This document shows positions 1 to 5,468 of a stretch of 5,468 nucleotides of DNA, in pieces (position 1 is the stretch's first letter; every line of letters begins with the position of its first letter). The stretch covers positions 1-5,468 of the forward strand of contig CABVBB010000187.1 of NCBI GenBank assembly GCA_902496505.1, written 5' to 3'. The notes below the pieces were generated by a model that saw nothing but the letters and a program-made list of their open reading frames with translations, was not told where the DNA came from and searched no databases. The translations under genes and the position numbers were made by a program. This DNA comes from an uncultured Peptococcaceae bacterium. Lineage in GTDB: Bacteria; Bacillota; Peptococcia; Peptococcales; Peptococcaceae.

Positions 1-1448
1 TTGCCGAAGGGGACGAAGAAGATGATCGTTACCAGATAGGTCACCAGCATGATCTCCAGGACCATTTTGTAGATCGCCTTTTTGTCCAGCCAGTCATTGC
101 CGTGCATAACAGCTGCCATTGGGGAAGCTGCCGGCGTCAGCAAAGCTGTCGCGCACATGTACTGCAGGGCCAGTGCAAAGACGACGAAGTTGCCGCCGAT
201 CTCATTGGAGAAGGTCGCCATGATAGGCAGAAGCGTCACCATGACTACGAAGTTGTTGCAGAAATTGGTGAAGATCAGCGCGATACCTAAGGACAGCAGC
301 ATAAAGATGAAGGTGCCGTGACCAGAAAGGATCGGGTTGAAGAGGACTTTCAAAGCAGCCTGGATGCCGGTCGTCTCTGAGGTCAGCCCTTTAGAAAGGA
401 CCATGGCTGCGCCTAAGAGGAAAATGACGTCCCAGTAAATGCCGTGTTTGAAGGCCGCATGATAATCAATGAGCGGCTTGCCTTCATAGCGTAAAAAGAT
501 GAACAAAGCGTCAAATAAAGCTACGATACCGGTCAGACCAATGCTGTTCAGTAATTGGATAAAGGCATTCTGACTGCCGAGGAATACACTGGGTAAAAGC
601 ATCAGGACGATCATCAGTCCCATTAAGGATAAGATCAGCTTTTGCCGGCCATCCAGCTTTTCATCTGTTGCGCCAGTGTTGATGTCACCAGCGGCCAAAC
701 ATTTGCTGATATCGGGTCTTAAAACGAATTTACAGAATAAGATCCATACGACCAACAGCAGGACGCTTAACCATAAGCCCATGATCAGATATTTTAACGG
801 GTCTACAGATAATCCCGTCATCTGCTGGACCAAACCTGCTAAGGTCGGAAAGCCTAATTTGAAAGGCATTGCTGAATAACCGATAATGGCAAAGTAGGTG
901 ACACCAATGATCAAGATCGTCGGATAGGCATCTTTCTTTTGATAGCCCATTTTTTCCACCATGCTGTAGATCATGCTCCAGCATAAGATCATTGACGCGA
1001 CCACACTGGTCAAGGCGCTGCAGATGTAGGCTGCGATAAAGATCATCCCGGCCAAGATCCAGGGCTTGCCTTGGATAAATTTCTGTCCGATCAATTTGCT
1101 GGCAAAGTATTTGGTGATGCCCGCTGTATCGATCACGTAGCAAAACACATATAAAAAGAGCAAAAATAATACCGTATCATTGCCAAAGGCCTGCATAAAC
1201 GCATCTTTTACCGGCATAAAGCCGCTCACGCCCAAAAGCGTCAAAACCAAGATACTGGGCCAAACGGTATTGACTGTCGTCCAACCGTAAAGTGCACCGA
1301 TGAATATCCCCAAGACCTTCATGCCCATTGGCGTCATCGGATCCGGTGCCGGCAAAAATCCAATGCCGATCATCAGTACCAAAGTGATCACACTGTTGAT
1401 GTAGTACGCTGCATTCTTGGGGCCTCCCACTGCCTCACTCTTACTCAT
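1..1448 (-). CDS. SLC13/DASS-family anion permease (C-terminus cut by the window edge)
   Basis: An inner-membrane secondary transporter of the divalent anion:sodium symporter type, expected to import di- or tricarboxylates, sulfate or a similar anion. The frame is open from the ATG at 1446-1448 to the left edge, giving 482 residues without a stop. As family members are usually about 460-520 residues, little is missing. AGGAGG at 1456-1461, seven bases before the ATG, supports this start. The protein is very hydrophobic, with some ten or more membrane segments, and shows the two-fold repeat of the family: one hairpin tip region near residues 143-152 (LTSVVAS) and a second near 394-400 (TNFCNNF) followed by VVMVTLLPIMATF. 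The usual SNT tip motif is not present as such; TS and CNN stand in its place, so substrate and coupling ion remain open. It follows a LysR regulator but is separated from it by a terminator. Family call firm, substrate unknown. Confidence 0.88.
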   Translation of the reverse strand, partial: MSKSEAVGGPKNAAYYINSVITLVLMIGIGFLPAPDPMTPMGMKVLGIFIGALYGWTTVNTVWPSILVLTLLGVSGFMPVKDAFMQAFGNDTVLFLLFLYVFCYVIDTAGITKYFASKLIGQKFIQGKPWILAGMIFIAAYICSALTSVVASMILCWSMIYSMVEKMGYQKKDAYPTILIIGVTYFAIIGYSAMPFKLGFPTLAGLVQQMTGLSVDPLKYLIMGLWLSVLLLVVWILFCKFVLRPDISKCLAAGDINTGATDEKLDGRQKLILSLMGLMIVLMLLPSVFLGSQNAFIQLLNSIGLTGIVALFDALFIFLRYEGKPLIDYHAAFKHGIYWDVIFLLGAAMVLSKGLTSETTGIQAALKVLFNPILSGHGTFIFMLLSLGIALIFTNFCNNFVVMVTLLPIMATFSNEIGGNFVVFALALQYMCATALLTPAASPMAAVMHGNDWLDKKAIYKMVLEIMLVTYLVTIIFFVPFG

Positions 1449-1529
1449 TTTCTTGCCTCCTCACGTCTTCTCTCTAAACGTTGTACGTTGGTGCCAATTC
1501 GCTTTGACTCGAGCCTCCTGTCGACACCA

Positions 1530-1566
1530 TTAATTTATCATATAGAACCCATAGATGGAATAAGTG
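1530..1566 (-). promoter_or_regulatory. Candidate promoter of the permease gene, weak -35
   Basis: On the minus strand a TATGAT hexamer (1537-1542, five of six matches to TATAAT) lies about 90 bases before the permease ATG and downstream of the regulator's terminator. At 16-18 bases upstream no hexamer resembles TTGACA. A fair -10 with no -35 is typical of a promoter that needs an activator. The start point would fall near 1530, giving a leader of about 80 bases. This is a reading by eye, and other A/T-rich hexamers nearby (GATAAA) are possible. Confidence 0.35.
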
Positions 1567-1610
1567 GTATTTTTAACCGCTGGACTGCTTAAAGATTTTT
1601 TTGAAGCACA

Positions 1611-1644
1611 ACAAAAAAGCCCATGAGCGGTGTCTCATGGACTT
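1611..1644 (-). terminator. Rho-independent terminator of the LysR-type gene
   Basis: An 11-bp stem (arms 1617-1627 and 1634-1644, one T·G pair in RNA sense, otherwise perfect, core CCATGAG/CTCATGG) closes a 6-base loop. On the minus strand it is followed by a run of six T (1613-1618, partly within the stem base). It begins 34 bases after the regulator's stop codon, so it should uncouple the regulator's transcription from that of the permease. Confidence 0.85.
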
Positions 1645-1678
1645 AGAATAGACGGCTGTTGATCATTGCTGCCTTGCT

Positions 1679-2623
1679 TCAAAAAACACAGGAGGGATAC
1701 GCCCTGCCGACCCGAAGCATATAGTTTTTGGTATAGCGCAGGAACACATCGCTGGCTTCTGACAAAGGGGTATCTTTTTTGGTGATATAGCCGCCGTACA
1801 AATGGATATCATCATTGATGATGATCCGCTCCACTTGTTCCGGCCAAGGCCGATTGTAGCTTTCAAACGGCGTAAGAATGGAAAAACCCAGCCCCTCCCC
1901 GCAAGCGACCATTTCCCGATACATGGAGAAATCCTCCTCAAACTGTACGCTCTTCGGCTGGCCAAAAGATGTGAGCAGCCGCAGCAGATCATTATGCCGA
2001 TAATCCGGCGTCATATAGATAATGATGGGATATTCCAGCAGTTTTTTGAGCGAACACGTTTTGAGCGAGGATAAGGGAAAGATATGGTGCGCCAAGCAGA
2101 CGATCTTGCATTCAAAGAGCGGCACAAAGGTCAAATCCTCCTGATAGCGATAGCCCGCCTGCCGCATGGTATTATAAAAAAGGAATGCAAACTCTGTTTT
2201 CCCCTTCATGATCGCGTCTACCAACGGCTGCTGCTGGGCATATTTCTGCACGGTCAAGCTGGTATCGGCGATATGCTGACGCATTTCACAGATCATCCGC
2301 GGCACAAAAAGCTCATAGAGCGTGCTCTGTACATAGATAGTCATCGGCTGATTCAGCAGCGTGATCCGCGAATCCTCATGCTTGAATTGGATCTTGGACA
2401 TCTCCGACAGAAAACGCTTGGCCACATCCACCAAGGTCATACCATCCCGCGTCATGATCACGCCCTTAGAATTGCGCTCCAAAAGCGTCATGCCCAGCTC
2501 ATGCTCCAAGCTCTTGATCGATGCGCTCAGCGCCTGCACCGATATATGCAGCTGCTCACTGGCTGCGCTCAAAGACTGACAGCGGCTGATCACCACCAGC
2601 GCTTCTAATTGATCGATCCGCAT
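1679..2623 (-). CDS. LysR-type transcriptional regulator
   Basis: A DNA-binding regulator of 314 residues, the usual LysR-family length. Residues 2-60 form the winged helix-turn-helix: the N-terminal DQLEALVVISRCQSLSAASEQLHIS, the recognition part VQALSASIKSLEHELG, and the wing with LLERNSKGV. Residues from about 88 to 300 are the two-lobed effector-binding domain, which typically senses a small molecule linked to the controlled pathway. The frame is open further upstream to 2698. I place the start at the ATG 2621-2623 because AAGGAGG (2633-2639) lies nine bases before it, the LysR domain begins directly there, and a promoter occupies the extra upstream stretch. The protein probably controls the permease gene that follows on the same strand. 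Unlike the common LysR layout, regulator and target are not divergent. Its effector cannot be deduced. Confidence 0.93.
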   Translation of the reverse strand: MRIDQLEALVVISRCQSLSAASEQLHISVQALSASIKSLEHELGMTLLERNSKGVIMTRDGMTLVDVAKRFLSEMSKIQFKHEDSRITLLNQPMTIYVQSTLYELFVPRMICEMRQHIADTSLTVQKYAQQQPLVDAIMKGKTEFAFLFYNTMRQAGYRYQEDLTFVPLFECKIVCLAHHIFPLSSLKTCSLKKLLEYPIIIYMTPDYRHNDLLRLLTSFGQPKSVQFEEDFSMYREMVACGEGLGFSILTPFESYNRPWPEQVERIIINDDIHLYGGYITKKDTPLSEASDVFLRYTKNYMLRVGRAYPSCVF

Positions 2624-2632
2624 AACAAACTT

Positions 2633-2639
2633 CCTCCTT
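2633..2639 (-). promoter_or_regulatory. Ribosome binding site that fixes the LysR start
   Basis: AAGGAGG in minus-strand sense, nine bases before the ATG at 2621-2623. No comparable site precedes the upstream in-frame start at 2698, so this site favours the 314-residue form over a 339-residue one. Confidence 0.85.
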
Positions 2640-2669
2640 TTATCCGTACACCGTTTGCCTTTTCTTGTC

Positions 2670-2698
2670 ATCTTAGCATGCGCCACTAGAAATATCAA
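2670..2698 (-). promoter_or_regulatory. Promoter of the LysR-type gene
   Basis: Minus-strand TTGATA (2693-2698, five of six matches to TTGACA) and TAAGAT (2670-2675, four of six matches to TATAAT) are separated by exactly 17 bases. Transcription would start near 2663, leaving a leader of about 40 bases before the ATG at 2623. No terminator or gene lies between it and the start. LysR regulators often repress themselves, but no operator was recognised here. Confidence 0.55.
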
Positions 2699-2806
2699 TT
2701 CCTCTTTTTAGACCGCACCAACGCTCAGCGAACACGAAAAACTGCTTTACGGATCTAAATGATGACCGCACGCTTCACCAAACAGAAGTCGTCTTCATCC
2801 TAGAAT

Positions 2807-2847
2807 AATGAAAGGCCCTCAAGCGATCAGCTTGAGGGCCTTTCATT
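2807..2847 (-). terminator. Perfect 18-bp inverted repeat ending the MscS/DUF951 operon
   Basis: Arms 2807-2824 and 2830-2847 are perfect reverse complements around a 5-base loop, with a G/C core GGCCCTCAAGC. The right arm overlaps the first base of the stop codon (2847-2849) of the acidic protein gene. The minus-strand exit side reads CCTTTCATTATTCT, rich in T but not a clean T run. The arms are symmetric (AAAGG…CCTTT), so it may terminate in both directions, although no gene arrives from the left on the plus strand. Confidence 0.78.
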
Positions 2848-3209
2848 TACTTAAAAATATCCGTGATGTCTTTCCAATCGGTGAGATCCGGCAGCTGCTG
2901 ACGCAGATAGTAGTCGGCAAAGATGGCCTGCACTTGGCTGAGCGAATCGCTCTCCCATTGGTAGTGGCAGAAGCCACCGTCTTCATCTGCGATGCGGGTC
3001 TCGACGACGTAGCGTTTGGCTTCGCCGGGATCGCTCATCAGCGCTGATTGGAGGTAGAGGCTGCCGTTTATAGGGGGCTCGACCTCCAGCACGATGAAAT
3101 TGTCTTCATAAAGATCCGCGTCAAAATCGGCCAGTGCTTTCCAGAGCACGGCCAATTCGACAGGCCCTTCAAAAGTGCCTGCGTCAGTGGTCAACGTATA
3201 GTGGGTCAT
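2847..3209 (-). CDS. Unidentified acidic protein, 120 residues
   Basis: I do not recognise a named family. The predicted protein is soluble, with no signal peptide or membrane segment. It is strongly acidic (about 23 Asp/Glu against 7 Lys/Arg) and rich in aromatics. It looks like a small alpha/beta fold: strand-like stretches near residues 3-8, 38-44 and 67-73 (YVVETRI), then a helix near 89-101 (SQVQAIFADYYL) and a C-terminal LTDWKDITDIF. There is one Cys (in GGFCHY). The gene is real by context: AAGGAGG (3214-3220) lies four bases before the ATG, the ATG overlaps the DUF951 stop as ATGA (3206-3209), suggesting translational coupling, and a terminator follows directly. Small acidic proteins of this shape include immunity proteins and nucleic-acid mimics, but nothing here shows such a role and no toxin gene is adjacent. 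Confidence 0.85.
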   Translation of the reverse strand: MTHYTLTTDAGTFEGPVELAVLWKALADFDADLYEDNFIVLEVEPPINGSLYLQSALMSDPGEAKRYVVETRIADEDGGFCHYQWESDSLSQVQAIFADYYLRQQLPDLTDWKDITDIFK

Positions 3210-3433
3210 AGTTCCTCCTTGGGGGCAGTGTCAGGGTCAACGGGAGCGTTGCTTTTGAGGACCTTTTTGATGGATTTCTCCAGCTTAGTGCGCGGGATCC
3301 AGGCCTGATGGTCACATTTGAGGCAGCGGATGCGAAAATCCATGCCCACGCGCATGATTTCCCATTCATCACCGCCGCAGGGATGGGCTTTTTTAGTTTT
3401 GATGATATCTCCGACGTAAAGCTTCATTGGCAT
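3206..3433 (-). CDS. DUF951 family protein, zinc-ribbon-like
   Basis: A small cytoplasmic protein of 75 residues matching the DUF951 pattern: an N-terminal beta part (KLYVGDIIKTKKAHPCGG), then W24, R28, G30 and D32, then C37-x-x-C40, and a basic tail (PRTKLEKSIKKVLK). H17, C19, C37 and C40 could bind zinc. The compact beta fold with positive charge suggests nucleic-acid or ribosome contact, but no function is established that I know of. The family is small (usually 60-75 residues) and is commonly found beside mscS, ychF or serS genes in Bacillota, as here. The start at 3431-3433 is preferred over the ATG two codons later, because AAGGGTGA (3443-3450) is nine bases from the first ATG and fifteen from the second. 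It starts 19 bases after the MscS stop and shares ATGA with the next gene. Confidence 0.9.
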   Translation of the reverse strand: MPMKLYVGDIIKTKKAHPCGGDEWEIMRVGMDFRIRCLKCDHQAWIPRTKLEKSIKKVLKSNAPVDPDTAPKEEL

Positions 3434-3452
3434 AGTCTGTATTCACCCTTTC

Positions 3453-4355
3453 TTAAGGACTGGGAATAAGCTGCAGCTTGGGATAGGAGATCTCCACACC
3501 CTTGGCGTCCAGCGTATCCTTGACCAATTTGCGCAGCTCCCGTTCAACGACGGCTTGCTGCCAATCCAGCGCGGTGAAGGTCATGCGGATAGTGACCGCG
3601 GAATCGGCCAGCTCTGTGACGCCCAGCACATGGGCCTGTTCGTCCAACACTTGGGCAAAGCGCTCATTAACTGCTGCGCAGGCTTCGGCCAGTACGGCGA
3701 TGGCGTTGTCCAGATCTTCTTCGTAAGCAATGCCCACGTCCACATTGGCTCGCTGCGGGCGGCGGCTGTAATTGACCAGCTCGCTGATCTTGCCGTTGGG
3801 GATGACCAGGACTTCGCCGTTATAGGTGCTGAGCTTGGTGGTCTTCATGCCAATCTCTTCGACCTTGCCTAAGGTCGCGCCGATCTTGACATATTCACCG
3901 ACAGCGTATTGATTTTCCAAAATGATAAACAGTCCGCTCATCAGATCCTGCACGATGCTCTGCGCGCCAAAGGCCACTGCCAAGCTCAGGATCCCCGCGC
4001 CGGCCAGGATCGTGGTCACCTTGATGCCGACCATGTCCAAGCAGGTGAGGATGGCGATAAAATAAAGGACATAGGATACGATGCTTTTAAAAAGCTTGCG
4101 CAGGGTATCCAATCGTTTTTCTTCAATGCTGCTGATCTTGTCCGAATTGGCCAAGATCGCGGTCAGACGATTATTCATCACCGTATCGATCATGCGCAGG
4201 ATGATCTTGCGCACCACCATGACGATGATGATGACCAGCAAAAACTGCACCAGGATGGCGGCAATATTAGCCAAGGTCACCGGTGAGATCAGCTGGCTCA
4301 GGATATGGGTCGTCTGCATAGTCTCTGCTGTAGCGTTTGCTGCGATATTTTCCAT
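3453..4355 (-). CDS. MscS-family mechanosensitive ion channel
   Basis: A small-conductance mechanosensitive channel of the cytoplasmic membrane, expected to form a heptamer that opens under membrane tension and releases solutes during hypo-osmotic shock. At 300 residues it has the core MscS layout. TM1 spans about 28-50 and TM2 about 91-109. The pore helix TM3 (about 113-142) carries the Gly/Ala-rich AGAGILSLAVAFGAQSIVQDLMSG. The beta domain follows (152-195, with VGEYVKI, GKVEEIGMKTTKL and the PNGKI motif), then the C-terminal alpha/beta domain ending in GVEISYPKLQLIP. The start is less certain: the nearest purine-rich site (AAAGGAAG) lies about 12 bases before the ATG at 4353-4355, a long spacing. 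The next ATG (4317-4319, residue 13) has no visible ribosome binding site and would still keep TM1. The first 29 codons overlap the HEAT gene in another frame. Confidence 0.93.
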   Translation of the reverse strand: MENIAANATAETMQTTHILSQLISPVTLANIAAILVQFLLVIIIVMVVRKIILRMIDTVMNNRLTAILANSDKISSIEEKRLDTLRKLFKSIVSYVLYFIAILTCLDMVGIKVTTILAGAGILSLAVAFGAQSIVQDLMSGLFIILENQYAVGEYVKIGATLGKVEEIGMKTTKLSTYNGEVLVIPNGKISELVNYSRRPQRANVDVGIAYEEDLDNAIAVLAEACAAVNERFAQVLDEQAHVLGVTELADSAVTIRMTFTALDWQQAVVERELRKLVKDTLDAKGVEISYPKLQLIPSP

Positions 4356-5283
4356 TACGTTGTTCTGCTTCCTTTCCCTGCCGGCGCCACAAATACGTGA
4401 TAGGCGCCTGCGATCGATCTAATTGATGGATGGTCTCACTCATCATTTCTTTGACCAGCGGGTCATTTTCTTTGAGCAGGGCGCTCTGCAAAAGGGGCAC
4501 GCCGTCCGTAAGCTCATGGCGGCCGATGGCTTCTACCGCCACCAGTCTAAGCTGCCAGCTGCCATCATCAAGCGCCCGCGCCATAGCGGGCAGGATAGCT
4601 GAGGTCCCGATCTCGGCCATGGCTTCTACAGCCACCTTGCGCAGCGTATAATCCTCGCTGGCGGCCAGCTTGTCCAGCACAGGCAGGACAGATTCGTCAC
4701 CAAAGGCGCCCAAAAGCTGCGCCATGACGATCCGCCCCTGCCCGTCCGCCTGCTCGATCATCTGCATGATCACCGGCACCAGCTTGGGCCCGATGGCGCG
4801 CAGCACATCAAAAATGCGCGACGCCAAAAAAACTTCCGGCCGGGCCAGCGCCTCCAGCATAGGCTCGATGGTGAGCACCGGATCCTGATGCTTGAGCGCA
4901 TTGGCCGCGGACATGCGGATGGTCTCATCCTCCCGCTTCATCTCACTGACGAGGAAGTCCACCACGTGGGCGTTGTGGATATAGCCCAACGCCTCCAACA
5001 CCTGCAAACGGCCATTGTAGCTGAGATTAGGGTAGCCTGCGATGAGCTCATACCACGAATCGCTGTAAGTGGCGCGCACCAGATCCCGCTGCGCCAGCTC
5101 GTCCAAATTGTCCCAATCCCGCCAAAAGATAGCCGTCTTTTCCTCATGACTCAATAATTCCAGCGCAAACCGGTATTCCGGCAGCTGCTCTCTGCGCAAT
5201 ATCCACTGGCTGGCCGCTTCCTCTGTCTCCAGCGCAGGCTTGCACATCTTTTCCTGATACTTCTTGCTTCTAAATGGCAGCAT
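4267..5283 (-). CDS. HEAT-repeat protein, probably cytoplasmic
   Basis: A 338-residue alpha-solenoid scaffold, of a type that usually binds other proteins; its partner is unknown. After an N-terminal helical region (residues 1-85), about six HEAT units of 28-33 residues run from 91 to 290. The clearest are EDETIRMSAANALKHQDP, YTLRKVAVEAMAEIGTSAIL and WQLRLVAVEAIGRHELTDGV. No signal peptide or membrane segment is seen. I choose the ATG at 5281-5283 over the in-frame GTG three codons upstream, because that GTG is part of the ribosome binding site GAGGTGA (5289-5295), five bases before the ATG. The last 29 residues (310-338) are a charged tail rich in Arg, Tyr, Asp and Pro that is encoded over the start of the MscS gene. 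It looks less protein-like than the rest and may be an accidental extension. Position directly before mscS suggests co-expression with the channel. Confidence 0.88.
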   Translation of the reverse strand: MLPFRSKKYQEKMCKPALETEEAASQWILRREQLPEYRFALELLSHEEKTAIFWRDWDNLDELAQRDLVRATYSDSWYELIAGYPNLSYNGRLQVLEALGYIHNAHVVDFLVSEMKREDETIRMSAANALKHQDPVLTIEPMLEALARPEVFLASRIFDVLRAIGPKLVPVIMQMIEQADGQGRIVMAQLLGAFGDESVLPVLDKLAASEDYTLRKVAVEAMAEIGTSAILPAMARALDDGSWQLRLVAVEAIGRHELTDGVPLLQSALLKENDPLVKEMMSETIHQLDRSQAPITYLWRRQGKEAEQRNGKYRSKRYSRDYADDPYPEPADLTGDLG

Positions 5284-5288
5284 GTTCT

Positions 5289-5313
5289 TCACCTCGTCAT
5301 AAAATGACGGTGA
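5289..5313 (-). promoter_or_regulatory. Hairpin covering the HEAT gene ribosome binding site
   Basis: In the minus-strand RNA, inner arms CGTCAT (5304-5309) and ATGACG (5295-5300) pair around a 3-base loop. The outer TCAC (5310-5313) pairs with GTGA (5289-5292), leaving two bases bulged. The 3' side contains most of the HEAT gene's Shine-Dalgarno site GAGGTGA (5289-5295), so the fold would hide it. The ten base pairs are visible in the sequence, but a regulatory role is inference. Confidence 0.4.
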
Positions 5314-5322
5314 TTACAGGTT

Positions 5323-5328
5323 CCTCCT
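5323..5328 (-). promoter_or_regulatory. Orphan AGGAGG upstream of the HEAT gene
   Basis: A perfect Shine-Dalgarno hexamer in minus-strand sense with no ATG, GTG or TTG at normal spacing behind it. The nearest ATG (5298-5300) is 22 bases away and opens only a three-codon frame (ATG ACG AGG TGA) whose stop runs into the HEAT ribosome binding site. It could be a ribosome standby site or a remnant of an earlier start. Confidence 0.3.
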
Positions 5329-5342
5329 AGGCTTGCAGACTG

Positions 5343-5468
5343 CTAGCGCTCTGCGCGCCCACGGAGTGCCCGTCCATTCAGATACTGAAAATGATATCCC
5401 TGATACGATCCCCGTTTCTCAAATTCCGCTTCGATAGCGTCTTTGATCTTCCACAGCTGGTATCCAAT
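5343..5468 (-). CDS. C-terminal end of an unidentified protein (N-terminus beyond the right edge)
   Basis: A minus-strand frame is open from the right edge to a TAG at 5343-5345, giving 41 residues: a helix-like stretch (YQLWKIKDAIEAEFEKRG), then YQGYHFQYLNGRALRGRAER. The other two minus frames hit stops within this stretch, and the codon choice resembles the neighbouring genes. I cannot name the family from this tail. It lies 60 bases before the HEAT gene on the same strand with no terminator between, so it may be the preceding gene of the same operon. Confidence 0.6.
   Translation of the reverse strand: MGYQLWKIKDAIEAEFEKRGSYQGYHFQYLNGRALRGRAER

Noticed and set aside
730..1143. A 137-codon minus-strand open frame within the permease gene.
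   Set aside because: It is an out-of-frame shadow of the permease, whose translation is clearly a membrane protein throughout this stretch.
1508..1525. CTCGAG and GTCGAC sites close together, like a cloning polylinker.
   Set aside because: Flanking sequence continues as normal intergenic DNA on both sides with no vector sequence, so two 6-base sites can occur by chance.
2084..2608. A 174-codon plus-strand open frame opposite the LysR gene.
   Set aside because: It lies antisense to a well-supported LysR gene, shows His/Gln/Arg-rich shadow composition, and has no family resemblance.
2638..2650. TTATCCGTACA as a possible DnaA box, since DUF951/MscS clusters often lie near the origin.
   Set aside because: It differs from TTATCCACA at the important 3' bases, and no cluster of boxes or A/T-rich unwinding region is present.
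2624..2698. Longer LysR form starting at 2698 (25 extra residues).
   Set aside because: The extra stretch is basic and unlike LysR N-termini, has no ribosome binding site, and coincides with a well-spaced promoter.
3909..4286. A plus-strand frame rich in Asp/His (DDDDD-like run) opposite mscS.
   Set aside because: The repetitive look arises from reading the Ile/Val/Met-rich TM1 codons backwards, and the sense strand encodes MscS.
5284..5292. GTG start at 5290-5292 for the HEAT gene.
   Set aside because: The GTG is itself part of the GAGGTGA ribosome binding site serving the ATG at 5281-5283.
5313..5341. Promoter before the HEAT gene using minus-strand TGTAAT (5313-5318).
   Set aside because: The hexamer resembles a -10, but no -35 is found at 16-18 bases, and the upstream gene probably reads through.

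Overview
The window reads as an ordinary chromosomal segment of a low-to-moderate GC, Gram-positive-type bacterium, most likely Bacillota (Firmicutes). The pointers are strong AGGAGG-type ribosome binding sites before most starts, a DUF951 protein (a family I know mainly from Bacillota, usually close to mscS, ychF or serS genes near the replication origin), and short tightly packed gene junctions. I cannot fix the genus; Negativicutes or Erysipelotrichia would both fit. All supported genes lie on the minus strand, so transcription runs from right to left.

Right-hand block (5468 down to 2807): this looks like one transcription unit. It starts with the last 41 codons of an unidentified gene. 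Next come a HEAT-repeat protein, an MscS-type mechanosensitive channel whose start is buried 89 bases inside the HEAT gene, the small zinc-ribbon-like DUF951 protein 19 bases further on, and an unidentified acidic 120-residue protein whose ATG overlaps the DUF951 stop (ATGA). A perfect 18-bp inverted repeat directly at the last stop codon closes the unit. The promoter of this block is not visible and probably lies beyond the right edge.

Left-hand block (2698 down to 1): a LysR-type regulator has its own recognisable promoter and its own strong rho-independent terminator. It is followed by a separately transcribed anion permease of the SLC13/DASS type, which runs off the left edge after 482 codons. 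The permease promoter has a fair -10 but no convincing -35, as expected for a gene that needs an activator, and the adjacent LysR protein is the obvious candidate. The pair looks like a carboxylate (or other anion) uptake module inserted next to a housekeeping cluster. The substrate cannot be read from the sequence.

I saw no RNA genes, CRISPR arrays, insertion sequences or phage genes. No gene-free stretch exceeds about 230 bases. I did not find a convincing new defence or mobile system. The points most worth a second look are the HEAT/MscS overlap (possibly a lost stop codon), a hairpin that would hide the HEAT gene's ribosome binding site, and the unidentified acidic protein coupled to DUF951.
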